64,000 nucleotides of DNA, taken from contig JACKBX010000006.1 in assembly GCA_020634375.1 (NCBI GenBank), positions 186,001 through 250,000 of the forward strand. The letters run 5' to 3'. The notes beneath the pieces were generated by a model. That model saw only the letters and a list, made by a program, of their open reading frames with translations. It had not been told where the DNA came from and did not search any database. Source of the stretch: Ardenticatenaceae bacterium. GTDB lineage: Bacteria > Chloroflexota > Anaerolineae > Promineifilales > Promineifilaceae. Positions within the stretch are counted from its first letter, which is position 1. Each line of letters opens with the position of its first letter. Positions 51,911 through 60,357 of the stretch are shown here, one piece after another. A program made the translations under genes and the position numbers.

Positions 51911-52393
51911 ATGTTTGAGGATAAGGAACGGAAACTGTGCATTATTTGCTCGAAAGGGACGCTAGATATGGCGTATCCGGGTCTGATTTTGGCGAATGCG
52001 GCGTTGATGGAAGGTATTGATGTGACGCTGTTTTTCACCTTTTGGGGACTGGATATTATTAACAAGAAGAAGATGAATCATCTGAAGTTTGTGCCAATTG
52101 GCAATCCCAGTATGCCGATCCCTAATTCGGTGGGTGGGTTGCCAGGGATGACAAATGTGGCAACGGCCGTTATGAAACGCGAGATTGCCAAACTCGACTT
52201 TCCGGGCGTACAGGAATTCCTGGACATGATCGCCGACGCGGGAGGCATGTTATATGCTTGCAAGATGTCGGTGGATATGTTCCACGACATGCACATGATG
52301 AATACGGAAGATATTTACGAGCGCGTAGAGGGTGTTGTTGGCGCGACCGATTTCATGGAAATGAGCGAGGACGCGCAAATTATTTTTATTTAA
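51911..52393 (+). CDS. DsrE/DsrF-like protein (DsrE2 type)
   Basis: 160 aa. ATG 51911 follows AAGGAGATAGGC. The DsrE fold is seen as LCIICSKGTLDMAYPGLILA then NAALMEGIDVTLFFTFWGLD. Cysteines C10, C13 and C116 (ACKMSVDMF) match those of DsrE2-type carriers, where the late Cys binds sulfane sulfur. The function would be persulfide relay with the TusE-like protein. It is the last gene of the operon before the terminator at 52426. Confidence 0.88.
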   Translation: MFEDKERKLCIICSKGTLDMAYPGLILANAALMEGIDVTLFFTFWGLDIINKKKMNHLKFVPIGNPSMPIPNSVGGLPGMTNVATAVMKREIAKLDFPGVQEFLDMIADAGGMLYACKMSVDMFHDMHMMNTEDIYERVEGVVGATDFMEMSEDAQIIFI

Positions 52394-52425
52394 CTTTTCT
52401 TTTGGTAGAGGATGGAAGATGGTTT

Positions 52426-52457
52426 GGTTCCCCTGGCATTCGCAAATGCCAGGGGAA
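52426..52457 (+). terminator. Strong hairpin after the sulfur operon
   Basis: GTTCCCCTGGCATT (52426-52439), loop CGCA, exact complement (52444-52457), then GTCGTTT. A 14-bp perfect stem 33 bp after the DsrE-like stop. Confidence 0.82.
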
Positions 52458-52570
52458 CTGTCGTTTAGGGAAATAACAGTTGCTACCTACTTTTACCGCG
52501 CTTTTACACCTCGTTCATACTTCCTTTACAAATTCGTGCCATACTGTTTTCAACAAACAACAAAAAAAAG

Positions 52571-52628
52571 GTGATGTTTATTCAGGAATAAACGTCACTT
52601 TCAGCTAGGGTATGATGCCGTCATACCC
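52571..52628 (+). promoter_or_regulatory. Double hairpin leader of the 57-aa ORF
   Basis: Hairpin 1 is GTGATGTTTATTC-AGG-AATAAACGTCAC (52571-52598). Hairpin 2 is GGGTATGA-TGCCG-TCATACCC (52608-52628). They are 9 bp apart and end 3 bp before the ribosome site AGGAGA. This could be an RNA control element or a terminator/antiterminator pair. Confidence 0.55.
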
Positions 52629-52646
52629 TCATTAGGAGAAATAATC

Positions 52647-52820
52647 ATGCGTGGTAGACCTGGTTTTCGACCCCCTATGCGTCCGTATCGTGGAGGCCCA
52701 ATGTGGCGGGGACGGCCGTTCTTCTTTCGCCGTCCCCTTTCATTTGGATTCTTTTTCATTCCACTGCTGTTTTTTGGTGGGCTGATCTTAGTTGTTCTTA
52801 TGCGACTGCTGGCTGGCTAA
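52647..52820 (+). CDS. Small Arg/Pro-rich membrane protein (57 aa)
   Basis: ATG 52647 has TTAGGAGAAATAATC before it, a good ribosome site. The sequence starts MRGRPGFRPPMRPYRGGPMW, continues through RGRPFFFRRP and ends in one membrane helix (FFFIPLLFFGGLILVVLMRLL) and stop TAA at 52818. The 57 residues are below the usual size cut-off for gene calls. Basic N-terminus in, short helix, then a three-residue tail. It overlaps the 3' end of uvrB (opposite strand) by 23 bp. I do not know a function. Confidence 0.7.
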   Translation: MRGRPGFRPPMRPYRGGPMWRGRPFFFRRPLSFGFFFIPLLFFGGLILVVLMRLLAG

Positions 52821-54798
52821 CGACTGATTGTGCTCGCAGCGCCTGAATCTGATCACGTAAAGCGGCCGCTCTCTCAAACTCTAGTAGAGCAGCGGCCGTT
52901 TTCATTGCACTCTCCAACTCGTCAAGTCGTGCCAACAGCTCATTGTCAGCGTAAGAGGGTGCGGGTTCGGAGATAGCTGTTGCGGCGAGTTTTCCTGCTT
53001 CCTCCCCCTTTGCCCACATAATTTCCTCAATTCCTTTGGCAATGGTACGCGGCGTGATGCCGTGCTTTTCATTGTAAGCCAACTGTTTGGCGCGACGGCG
53101 CTCCGTCTCATCCAGCGCCCGCTGCATAGAGGCCGTCACATGGTCGGCATACATAATCACCGTGCCTGCCGCGTGCCGCGCTGCCCGGCCAATCGTCTGG
53201 ATCAGCGCTGTATCCGAGCGCAAAAAGCCTTCCTTGTCCGCATCCAAAATCGCCACCAGCGATACCTCTGGCAAATCCAGCCCTTCGCGCAGCAGATTGA
53301 TGCCGACGACAGCATCATACACACCGCGCCGCAGGTCTTGCAGAATGTCCACCCGTTCCAACGTGTCTACTTCGCTGTGCAGATAATGCACGTTAAGACC
53401 CATCTCTGTCAGGTAATCGGCCAGGTCTTCCGCCATGCGCTTAGTTAGCGTTGTGATCAGCGCCCGTTGTCCCAAATTGACGCGCTGCTTTACCTCAAAG
53501 AGCAGGTCATCTACCTGCCCGCGCACGGGACGCACAACCACCTGTGGGTCTACCAGCCCGGTAGGACGGATGATTTGCTCCACGACACGACCGGTGTGTT
53601 CGTATTCGTAGGGGCCAGGCGTAGCAGAGGTATAAATCACCTGGTAGAGCCGCTCTTCCCATTCGGCAAAGGTGAGGGGGCGATTGTCGAGGGCGCTGGG
53701 CAGGCGAAAGCCGTAATCCACCAGGGTTTGTTTGCGGTGACGGTCGCCGCGATACATGGCCCGCACCTGGGGCAGCGTCATGTGGCTTTCGTCTACCACA
53801 AGCAGGAAGTCGTCGGGGAAGTAATCGAGTAACGTCCAGGGCGGTGCGCCAGCAGGACGGCCGTAAAAGTGGCGGGTGTAGTTCTCGCTGCCGTTGCAAT
53901 AGCCCATCTCGCGCAGCATTTCGATGTCGTAGCGGGTGCGCTGCTCCAGGCGGTAGGCTTCCAGCAGCTTGTTCTCGCGCTTGAGAATGGCTAAGTGCTC
54001 GTCTAACTCGGCTTCGATGTGGGCAACGGCCGTTTCCACATCTTCCTGGCTGGTCACAAAATGACGTGCCGGGTGGATCAGCAGCTCTGCCAACTCCCCC
54101 ACCACCTCACCCGTCGTCGGGTCGATTTCCGTGATGCGCTCCACCTCATCCCCCCAGAACTCGATGCGATAGGCGTTGGCGGCATAGGACGGCCGTACCT
54201 CCAGCACACTGCCCCGCACGCGAAACGCATTATAAGCCAGGTCATAATCGTTGCGCTCGTAGTAAATGCCCACCAGCCGCCGCAGTGTCTTGTCGCGCCG
54301 TGCCACCTGTCCCACCTGGAAGTAGACGTGTGCCTGATGGTACTTCACCGGGTCGCCCAGCGAATAAATCGCGCTCACACTGGCGATGACGATCACGTCG
54401 CGCCGCGTAGCCAGCGCCTGCGTTGCCGACAGCCGCATCCGCTCAATTTCCGCGTTGATTTGCGTCGTCTTTTCGATATAAGTGTCGGTACGCGGGATGT
54501 ACGCTTCTGGCTGGTAATAATCGTAGTAGCTGACAAAATAGCTGACGGCGTTGTGCGGGAAAAAGCTCTTGAACTCGGCATAAAGCTGCGCCGCCAGGGT
54601 CTTATTGTGCGCCAAAATCAGCGTAGGGCGCTGCGTTTGCTGGATGACGTTGGCGATGGTGAAGGTTTTTCCCGTGCCGGTGGCTCCTAGCAATATTTGC
54701 TGCTGCAAGCCATCGCTCAAACCCGCCACCAGCCCGGTAATGGCCTGCGGTTGGTCGCCTGTTGGTTTGTAGTCGGAAACTAATTGGAAGTCGGTCAT
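52798..54798 (-). CDS. uvrB: Excinuclease ABC subunit B
   Basis: 666 aa from ATG 54798, which follows AAGGGTAAGGGT; a frame from 54855 adds repeat-coded residues only. UvrB is the DNA-opening helicase-like subunit of nucleotide excision repair. Walker A is GATGTGKT (38-45). The beta-hairpin region YYDYYQPEAYIP, the DESH motif VVDESHMTLPQ and the C-terminal UVR domain are all present. uvrA and uvrC are not in the window. Confidence 0.96.
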   Translation of the reverse strand: MTDFQLVSDYKPTGDQPQAITGLVAGLSDGLQQQILLGATGTGKTFTIANVIQQTQRPTLILAHNKTLAAQLYAEFKSFFPHNAVSYFVSYYDYYQPEAYIPRTDTYIEKTTQINAEIERMRLSATQALATRRDVIVIASVSAIYSLGDPVKYHQAHVYFQVGQVARRDKTLRRLVGIYYERNDYDLAYNAFRVRGSVLEVRPSYAANAYRIEFWGDEVERITEIDPTTGEVVGELAELLIHPARHFVTSQEDVETAVAHIEAELDEHLAILKRENKLLEAYRLEQRTRYDIEMLREMGYCNGSENYTRHFYGRPAGAPPWTLLDYFPDDFLLVVDESHMTLPQVRAMYRGDRHRKQTLVDYGFRLPSALDNRPLTFAEWEERLYQVIYTSATPGPYEYEHTGRVVEQIIRPTGLVDPQVVVRPVRGQVDDLLFEVKQRVNLGQRALITTLTKRMAEDLADYLTEMGLNVHYLHSEVDTLERVDILQDLRRGVYDAVVGINLLREGLDLPEVSLVAILDADKEGFLRSDTALIQTIGRAARHAAGTVIMYADHVTASMQRALDETERRRAKQLAYNEKHGITPRTIAKGIEEIMWAKGEEAGKLAATAISEPAPSYADNELLARLDELESAMKTAAALLEFERAAALRDQIQALRAQSVVSQPAVA

Positions 54799-54799
54799 A

Positions 54800-54893
54800 C
54801 CCTTACCCTTTTGGAGATTAGGAATTGGAGATTGGTTGACAATTGGCAATCTCACCTCTCTTTTCTCAAGGGTAAGGGGGAATCATGACACCT
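54800..54893. repeat. Nested repeat hairpin upstream of uvrB
   Basis: Outer arms CCCTTACCCTT and AAGGGTAAGGG (54800-54812, 54868-54880) enclose GGAGATTAGGAATTGGAGATTGG and GGCAATCTCACCTCTC arms. The outer left arm doubles as the uvrB ribosome site, so folding could hide it. Confidence 0.7.
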
Positions 54894-54903
54894 TTTGTCA
54901 GGT

Positions 54904-55254
54904 TCACATTTTGGCTATTTTGACCTTGACGTGACCGCCTTCTTCTTTGACGGGGTAGCGTTTGAGGCAGTAGTTTTCATCGGGAGGGTAGAGGATACGG
55001 CCGTTTCCCACATCAAACTTATATTCGTGATCTGGGCAGATCACCTTGCCGCGATGTAGTTCTCCCTGGGAGAGGTCGGCGGCGGCATGGGGGCAGGCGT
55101 GGTCAAAGGCCACAAGCTGCCCTTGCCAGCGGGTGAGGATGATCTTTTTGCCGCCCATTTTGACGACGGTCATCTCATTTTCGGACACGGTGGGGGAGGG
55201 AACGGCCGTATAAAAGCCGGCGTGATCTGGTTTGTCTTTTTTGAAGATTGCCAT
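54904..55254 (-). CDS. Rieske [2Fe-2S] domain protein
   Basis: 116 aa. The cluster ligands are C54-x-H56 (CPHAAAD) and C73-x2-H76 (CPDHEYKF), the Rieske ferredoxin spacing. There is no signal peptide or anchor, so it is a soluble ferredoxin-type electron carrier, as in the small subunit of dioxygenase or nitrite-reductase systems. No partner oxygenase is nearby. The end of the preceding DUF4340 gene is separated from it by a repeat spacer. Confidence 0.92.
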   Translation of the reverse strand: MAIFKKDKPDHAGFYTAVPSPTVSENEMTVVKMGGKKIILTRWQGQLVAFDHACPHAAADLSQGELHRGKVICPDHEYKFDVGNGRILYPPDENYCLKRYPVKEEGGHVKVKIAKM

Positions 55255-55257
55255 GAT

Positions 55258-55299
55258 TTTGGAGGAGATTGGAGATTAGCTGATCCCTAATCTCTAATC
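55258..55299. repeat. GGAGATT-type repeat hairpin
   Basis: GGAGGAGATTGGAGATTAGC and CCCTAATCTCTAATCGC. Same family as the in-gene copies at 35675 and 36119. Confidence 0.78.
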
Positions 55300-55300
55300 G

Positions 55301-56266
55301 CTAACCGCCCGTCTCAGCTTCCGGCGTAGGCACTTCCAAAAAGTCGCTGCGGCCAAAGTTGAGCAAGTTCTCCACCGTAAAGGGCGAGACCTCGGCGTAA
55401 TACGGCGAGCCAGACCATTTGACAACGGCGTTGCCATTTTCTAGCGCTGTGCCTACGTCCAGCGTGTATACGCCAGATGCGTTGTCGCTTTCTACGGTCA
55501 GCGTCAGGCTGGCCTGGGGTGTATCCATGCCATAGGCGGGTTGGGCTTCTTTGCCCAACGGCCGTGTCAAACGCAAACTCGCCCCGCGATTGAGAATAAG
55601 GTTGAAGTTGCCGCGATTAAACGTCTCGTCGGCGGCCAGGTCATCCATCACCCATTCGTCAGGGCCGGTTTTGTGGAAGGTGAAGGTGCCGTTGGCGTTT
55701 TGCAGGGTAACGGCCGTTACCGTTGCCTCATCCAGTTCCACATAAGCAGTGTCCACCCAACTGCTGGCAAGCTGGCTGATCTCCCACACATTCAAATTTG
55801 CAACGAGATAGGTGGCCTCTTCTCCCGCACGGCGTACATGCGTCGTACTCGTCGAAGGTGCAGACCCCATGTAGAACTCAAATGTTTCGCCGTCGCTTGT
55901 TTCCAAGGTCACATGCCGCACAAAGTCATCGTCGGCGACTTGTAGTTGTTTTTGGCTGACGGCCGTTTGCGCCACCAGGCGGTCTGTTTGCGCGGCGGCA
56001 ATTTTGGCAATGACGGCCGTGATAGACTCTCCAATGGCCGGATAATCACCGCCATTGGCTAACACCCACGCATCCCCCTGGCGGGCCAGTTCCACGCTGC
56101 TGCCCTCATTGCCTGCGATGGTCAGCCGCACCACATTGTCTGCATTCAGTCCGGGAAACAGCGGTTCCTTTGCCACGGCTGCCACCCCACGCGGCCACAA
56201 TACCACCCCGGCGAGGATGACCTGCACAATCAATAGTCCGATTAATATGCGTTGTAGTTTTGTCAT
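55301..56266 (-). CDS. DUF4340 protein
   Basis: 321 aa with one N-terminal membrane anchor (about 7-27) and the rest extracytoplasmic and beta-rich; DUF4340 repeats are visible (VVRLTIAGNEGSSVELARQG... and VTLQNANGTFTFHKTG). Follows the GldF-GldG fusion by 88 bp. DUF4340 proteins accompany Gld-type ABC transporters. The last residues run into the downstream GGAGATT spacer. Function unproven. Confidence 0.85.
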   Translation of the reverse strand: MTKLQRILIGLLIVQVILAGVVLWPRGVAAVAKEPLFPGLNADNVVRLTIAGNEGSSVELARQGDAWVLANGGDYPAIGESITAVIAKIAAAQTDRLVAQTAVSQKQLQVADDDFVRHVTLETSDGETFEFYMGSAPSTSTTHVRRAGEEATYLVANLNVWEISQLASSWVDTAYVELDEATVTAVTLQNANGTFTFHKTGPDEWVMDDLAADETFNRGNFNLILNRGASLRLTRPLGKEAQPAYGMDTPQASLTLTVESDNASGVYTLDVGTALENGNAVVKWSGSPYYAEVSPFTVENLLNFGRSDFLEVPTPEAETGG

Positions 56267-56271
56267 GAAAT

Positions 56272-56380
56272 CCCTCAGGAATAATGAATAATGAACGATT
56301 AATAATGAATGGTGAATGACAGCACATCATTCACCATTCTCAATTCATTATTCATTATTCATTATTGATTATTGTCATTG
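56272..56380. repeat. TAATGAA-type repeat hairpin
   Basis: AATAATGAATAATGAACGATT and onward meets CATTCACCATTCTCAATTC and TTCATTATTCATTATTCATT. It also supplies the stop and last residues of the upstream gene (TIINNE). Confidence 0.8.
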
Positions 56381-59222
56381 GTTGTTCGCTGCGGCGGCGG
56401 GTGCGCCAGGCAAAGTAGACGCCTACCAGCGCTGCCAGCGCAACGACGTAATTTGCCACTTCCCAAAATGATTGCTCTTGCGCATCCAGTGGTTGCAGCA
56501 CGTGAGAGGCATTCCCCCGGCTGCGAATCGCCAGCAAATCCAGGTCTTCGACCGCCCAGTCCACTGAATTCTGCATCAATTGCAAGTTGTTCAGGTAAAG
56601 GTCGCCGGAAATTTGCGCCATCAAGTTGCTCACGTTGTCTTCCATAAAGACCGGGCTGCCAATCACAATCAGCCGTGCCGATCCTGCGGAATGCTCAATG
56701 GTGGGCTGAGTGGTTGGTGGCGTTGCGCCGACCGCTTCGGCTGCGGCCTGGATGGGGTTAGGCTGCCCGGCAAAGTAGCTGTCGAACGCGCCCTGCACGG
56801 AGACTGCCAACGGGTAGGGATGCTGCTCCGGCGATAGTGGGAAGCCAATGTTTGGGTAGAGGTCATAGTCTGGGTTGATTTCGGAGATGGTGGTTGTCCA
56901 GGAGTTGTCGCTGGATTGTAGGAGTACGGCCGTTTCCCGCCCCGCATTTTTCGCCTCATCCAGCAGCACCGGGGAAGCAAAACTCAACGTTGCCGCCGCT
57001 AGATTGCTGACAATGGGACTGGTGTCACTCATGCCATCTGGACGCACATCAATCAGCAGCGGGTAATCGATTGCCTGGAATTCCTGCACCTGCGAGCCGC
57101 CCACCGTGCGCACAATCGGCAGTGGGAACGGCGAATTTTGCGTATCCAACACCAATTCATCCGGCACATCTACGCCGTAATGGGCCAGCAAATCCTGCAC
57201 GCCGCCGGTGATGGGCGTGAGCGCCAGCATTCCCTGGTAACTGTCATAGACCAGGCGGTAATTATTGGCTGCCAGCACCACCGAACCGCCGCGCATCAGG
57301 TATTGATCAATGGCATACAGTTCCACATTTGTTAAATCCACTGGCTCTACGACAACCAGTACGTCTATGTCCGTAGGCACTTGCCCGGTGGCAAGGTCAA
57401 CTGCCCGCAGCGTGTACTCTTGTGCCAACTGGTCGGCCAATGCTTGATAGGAGGAGAGCGGCTGCATTACCTCGCCCAAAACCGGGTCGCTCAAGGGGTC
57501 AGTGGGTGGCGTCCACAGCCCAGCCACCTTCAAAAAGCCGGTGGAGGTACGCTTAAGGGAGGTTTCGATCATGCTGCGCACTTCCGCCTCGGTCTGCTCG
57601 CCGGAGGGGTAGATGACATGTCCCTGGTCACCGTTGACCAGCAGCATGTGTGCATAATAGGTTTGTGTGCCAAAGAAATCCACTGGGAAGGCTTGCAGGC
57701 TGTACTGGTCTACCAAATCCTGGCGGCTGACCGGGCTGTTGGGGTCGTCCACATTAATCACGTCAAAGGTCAGTTTTCCGTTGGAGGTATTTGCAATTTC
57801 CCCGGCCACTTTTTGCGTGTTTTGCATGGTTTCCACCAACCAGTCGGGCAGGGCGTCGGGTGTGATGTAGAGGATAAGTTGTACCGGCTGGGGCAGAGCG
57901 GCCAGCACAGAATCAATGCTCTGGAAGCCGTACACCACCTTTTTGATGCTGCGTGTCAGGTCGTATTCCAGGTTGCGTAGTTGGATGTCGTAGGTTCCGT
58001 CAGGCAATAGGTTGAATTCGGCTAAATCCTGAAAGTTGAGGACGATGGTCTGATCGCCATAGCGGATCAGAATGTCGAAGTAGGCATTGACGACGGAGGC
58101 TTCGTAGCGTCCGGCGCTTTGCATGGGCGTGGGCTGGATGCCGTAGGTTTGGTTGGCCTCGGCTTCGATGTCGGGGTCTTCTTGGGGATCGACGACTTCG
58201 GTGGTGATACGGCCGTTCCCCGCAATCTCATACTCGCGCAGCATATCCTTCACTTGGGGAATCAGTGGCGAGAGCAGTGGGTGCGTCTTTTCGCTGATGT
58301 AGGCGCGAATCAGCAGCGGCTCTTGCAAATTGGCGAACAGGTCTTTGGTTGTTTGCGAGAGGCTATATTCCTTTTGTGCCGTCAAGTCCAGGCGCAGCCC
58401 GTGCAGCGGGTACAGCCAAACGTTGAGTAGCACCAGGTTCACGGCGATGAGGCCCGTCGTGAGTTGTACGCGCTTGCGGTAGGCTGCTTGCTTATCGCTC
58501 CAGCGTACCGAGTCCAGCGACACGGTGTTTAGCGTGAGGAACAGCGCCGTCAGCGAAAGGTAGTAGACGAGGTCGCGCAAGTCAATCACGCCGCGCTGAA
58601 TGCTCTCGAAGCGGCTGCCGGTGCCGATTGACCAGAGCAGTTCACTGAAACGGCCGTCGCCCACAAAATCCGTAATCCCCCGCGTGCCTATCACGTAAAA
58701 CAAGCCGCCCACAATCACCGTGGTGATCAGGGCCACAATCTGGTTATCCGTGCGCGAGGAGACAAAGAGGCCGATAGCGGCATAGGCGGCGGCCATCAGC
58801 AGGGCGGCGAGGTAGCCGCCAATGACTGGCCCCCAGTCCAGGTTGCCCAAGATACCCACCGTGACCGGTAGTGGCAGGGTTAGCGCCAGGGCCAGGGCAA
58901 TCAGCGTCATGACGGCGAGGAATTTGCCCAGCACCAGCCGCAGTGGGCTGACGGGCAGGGTGAGCAGCAGTTCTTGTGTGCCGGAGCGCTGTTCTTCGCT
59001 CCACTGGCGCATGGTTAGCGCGGCCAGGAGGAAGATGAGGAGAATGGGCATCCAGCGGAATAACGGCCGTATGTCGGCAATTCCCCGTGCAAAAAAGGTC
59101 TCGATGGTAAAGAAAATGAACAACACCGCTGCCAGGAACGTGCCCAGAAAAATGATCGCCAGCGGTGAGCCAAAGTAGCTATTTAGCTCTTTTTGGGTGA
59201 TGGCAAGGATTTGGCGTTTCAT
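56355..59222 (-). CDS. GldF-GldG type ABC permease fusion
   Basis: 955 aa. Residues about 1-240 are a six-segment ABC-2 permease (GldF-like; EEQRSGTQELLLTLPVSPLRL). Residues about 270-900 are a GldG-like region (LDLTAQKEYSLSQTTKDLFANL and the ABC-associated DUF7088-like VINVDDPNSP) ending in a C-terminal membrane helix. In Bacteroidetes the two are separate proteins of a gliding-motility-linked exporter. The ATPase is at 59300 and DUF4340 follows, so all three form one transport complex. The C-terminal TIINNE is repeat-derived. Gliding itself is not implied. Confidence 0.86.
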   Translation of the reverse strand: MKRQILAITQKELNSYFGSPLAIIFLGTFLAAVLFIFFTIETFFARGIADIRPLFRWMPILLIFLLAALTMRQWSEEQRSGTQELLLTLPVSPLRLVLGKFLAVMTLIALALALTLPLPVTVGILGNLDWGPVIGGYLAALLMAAAYAAIGLFVSSRTDNQIVALITTVIVGGLFYVIGTRGITDFVGDGRFSELLWSIGTGSRFESIQRGVIDLRDLVYYLSLTALFLTLNTVSLDSVRWSDKQAAYRKRVQLTTGLIAVNLVLLNVWLYPLHGLRLDLTAQKEYSLSQTTKDLFANLQEPLLIRAYISEKTHPLLSPLIPQVKDMLREYEIAGNGRITTEVVDPQEDPDIEAEANQTYGIQPTPMQSAGRYEASVVNAYFDILIRYGDQTIVLNFQDLAEFNLLPDGTYDIQLRNLEYDLTRSIKKVVYGFQSIDSVLAALPQPVQLILYITPDALPDWLVETMQNTQKVAGEIANTSNGKLTFDVINVDDPNSPVSRQDLVDQYSLQAFPVDFFGTQTYYAHMLLVNGDQGHVIYPSGEQTEAEVRSMIETSLKRTSTGFLKVAGLWTPPTDPLSDPVLGEVMQPLSSYQALADQLAQEYTLRAVDLATGQVPTDIDVLVVVEPVDLTNVELYAIDQYLMRGGSVVLAANNYRLVYDSYQGMLALTPITGGVQDLLAHYGVDVPDELVLDTQNSPFPLPIVRTVGGSQVQEFQAIDYPLLIDVRPDGMSDTSPIVSNLAAATLSFASPVLLDEAKNAGRETAVLLQSSDNSWTTTISEINPDYDLYPNIGFPLSPEQHPYPLAVSVQGAFDSYFAGQPNPIQAAAEAVGATPPTTQPTIEHSAGSARLIVIGSPVFMEDNVSNLMAQISGDLYLNNLQLMQNSVDWAVEDLDLLAIRSRGNASHVLQPLDAQEQSFWEVANYVVALAALVGVYFAWRTRRRSEQPMTIINNE

Positions 59223-59226
59223 AGTT

Positions 59227-59299
59227 GCTCCGTGAAACGTAAAACGCGAAACGTGAAACGTGAAAGCCTTTCACGTTTCACGCATCACGTTTCACGCCG
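59227..59299. repeat. GTGAAACGT-type repeat hairpin between GldA and GldFG genes
   Basis: GTGAAACGTAAAACGCGAAACG and opposing TTTCACGTTTCACGCATCACG. It fills the gap. Confidence 0.82.
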
Positions 59300-60214
59300 T
59301 CATATCGCTAATTGGTTAAACACCGCTTCCAGCGTCTGCACGTCGCGGCGTAGTTCGCGGACGGGCCAGCCGTGATGTGCGGCGGCGCGGTAGATGGTGG
59401 GGGTGAGGTCGGTAACGGCCGTGCCCTGCACCCGGTAGCTAGCATGTCCATTAGTTGCGGGCAGCAGTTCCACTGTTTCAATGCCTTCCAGCTCGGTCAG
59501 AACTTGTGGCACGTCATCGCTGGCACTGTCCAGTGTGAGGATGGCGCTGTTTGTGCCTGCCAGTTCTGCCAGCGTCGCGTCCACCTTCACCTCGCCGCGC
59601 ATCAGGATGATGACCCGGTCGCACAATACCTCTACCTCTGGCAAAATGTGCGTGGAAAAGAGGATGGTGCTGTGCTGCGAGAGGCGCTGGATCAGGTTGC
59701 GGATTTCCACAATTTGCGTGGGGTCTAGTCCCACTGTCGGCTCATCCAAGATGAGCAGGCGCGGGCGGTGCAAAATGGCCTGCGCCAATCCCACGCGCTG
59801 GCGGTAGCCCTTGCTCAGTTCGCCAATGGGGCGCGTCAGGTGCTCGGTCAGTCCCGCAGCAATCACTGCTTCAGAGACGCGGGCGGGCACGTCTGTTTCA
59901 GGAATCTGGCGCAGTCCGGCCATCATTTTTAGATAGGTTTGCACGCTGAGTTCGGGGTAGAGAGGCGCGTTTTCTGGCAAATAACCAATGCGCTCTTGCA
60001 CTTCTTCGGTGTGGGTGAGTACATCTAGCCCATCCACAATGATCTGGCCGCTGTCGGGTTGCAAGTAGCCGGTCAGAGTTTTGATGATCGTGGTCTTACC
60101 AGCGCCGTTTGGCCCCAGCAGCCCAATAATTTCGCCCTCGGCGATGTTGAAACTGACGTCTTTGAGTGCCTGAACGGAGCCATAAGATTTATTAAGTTGA
60201 GTGACTTCAATCAT
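59300..60214 (-). CDS. GldA-like ABC transporter ATPase
   Basis: 304 aa. Walker A GPNGAGKTT (34-42), signature LSKGYRQ (133-139), Walker B LLILDEP (153-159) and H-loop STHILPEVEVL. The C-terminal about 90 residues resemble the GldA regulatory tail. First gene of the minus-strand unit GldA, GldF-GldG, DUF4340. Confidence 0.92.
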   Translation of the reverse strand: MIEVTQLNKSYGSVQALKDVSFNIAEGEIIGLLGPNGAGKTTIIKTLTGYLQPDSGQIIVDGLDVLTHTEEVQERIGYLPENAPLYPELSVQTYLKMMAGLRQIPETDVPARVSEAVIAAGLTEHLTRPIGELSKGYRQRVGLAQAILHRPRLLILDEPTVGLDPTQIVEIRNLIQRLSQHSTILFSTHILPEVEVLCDRVIILMRGEVKVDATLAELAGTNSAILTLDSASDDVPQVLTELEGIETVELLPATNGHASYRVQGTAVTDLTPTIYRAAAHHGWPVRELRRDVQTLEAVFNQLAI

Positions 60215-60255
60215 CCGGCATTCCTCCTGTGGAAATTAAACGCAACGTGATGCAG

Positions 60256-60288
60256 AGATTTGTCAAATCTTCAAGATTTGACAAATCT
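60256..60288. repeat. Near-perfect AGATT-type hairpin
   Basis: AGATTTGTCAAATCTT (60256-60271), one C, exact complement (60273-60288). Differs from the copy at 12067 by one base per arm (T for G, and A for C). Confidence 0.88.
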
Positions 60289-60293
60289 ATTGC

Positions 60294-60332
60294 CAAAAAA
60301 GAGCGCAAAGACCCATGCTTTACGCTCTTTTT
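60294..60332 (-). terminator. Terminator of the HtrA-like gene
   Basis: On the minus strand AAAAAGAGCG and CGCTCTTTTTT form the stem and T-tract; it lies 26 bp after the stop of the HtrA-like gene. Confidence 0.72.
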
Positions 60333-60357
60333 ATTTCACGTTTTACGCTTCACGTTT

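Noticed and set aside
54799..54855. N-terminal extension of UvrB
   Set aside because: The residues are written by GGAGATT repeats, and UvrB proteins start near the TDFQLVSDYKPTGDQ motif.
60215..60357. tRNA-like fold in the gap after the HtrA-like gene
   Set aside because: The gap holds an AGATT palindrome, a terminator and a GTGAAACG arm; no tRNA arms or TTCGA loop are seen. I found no tRNA in any gap.
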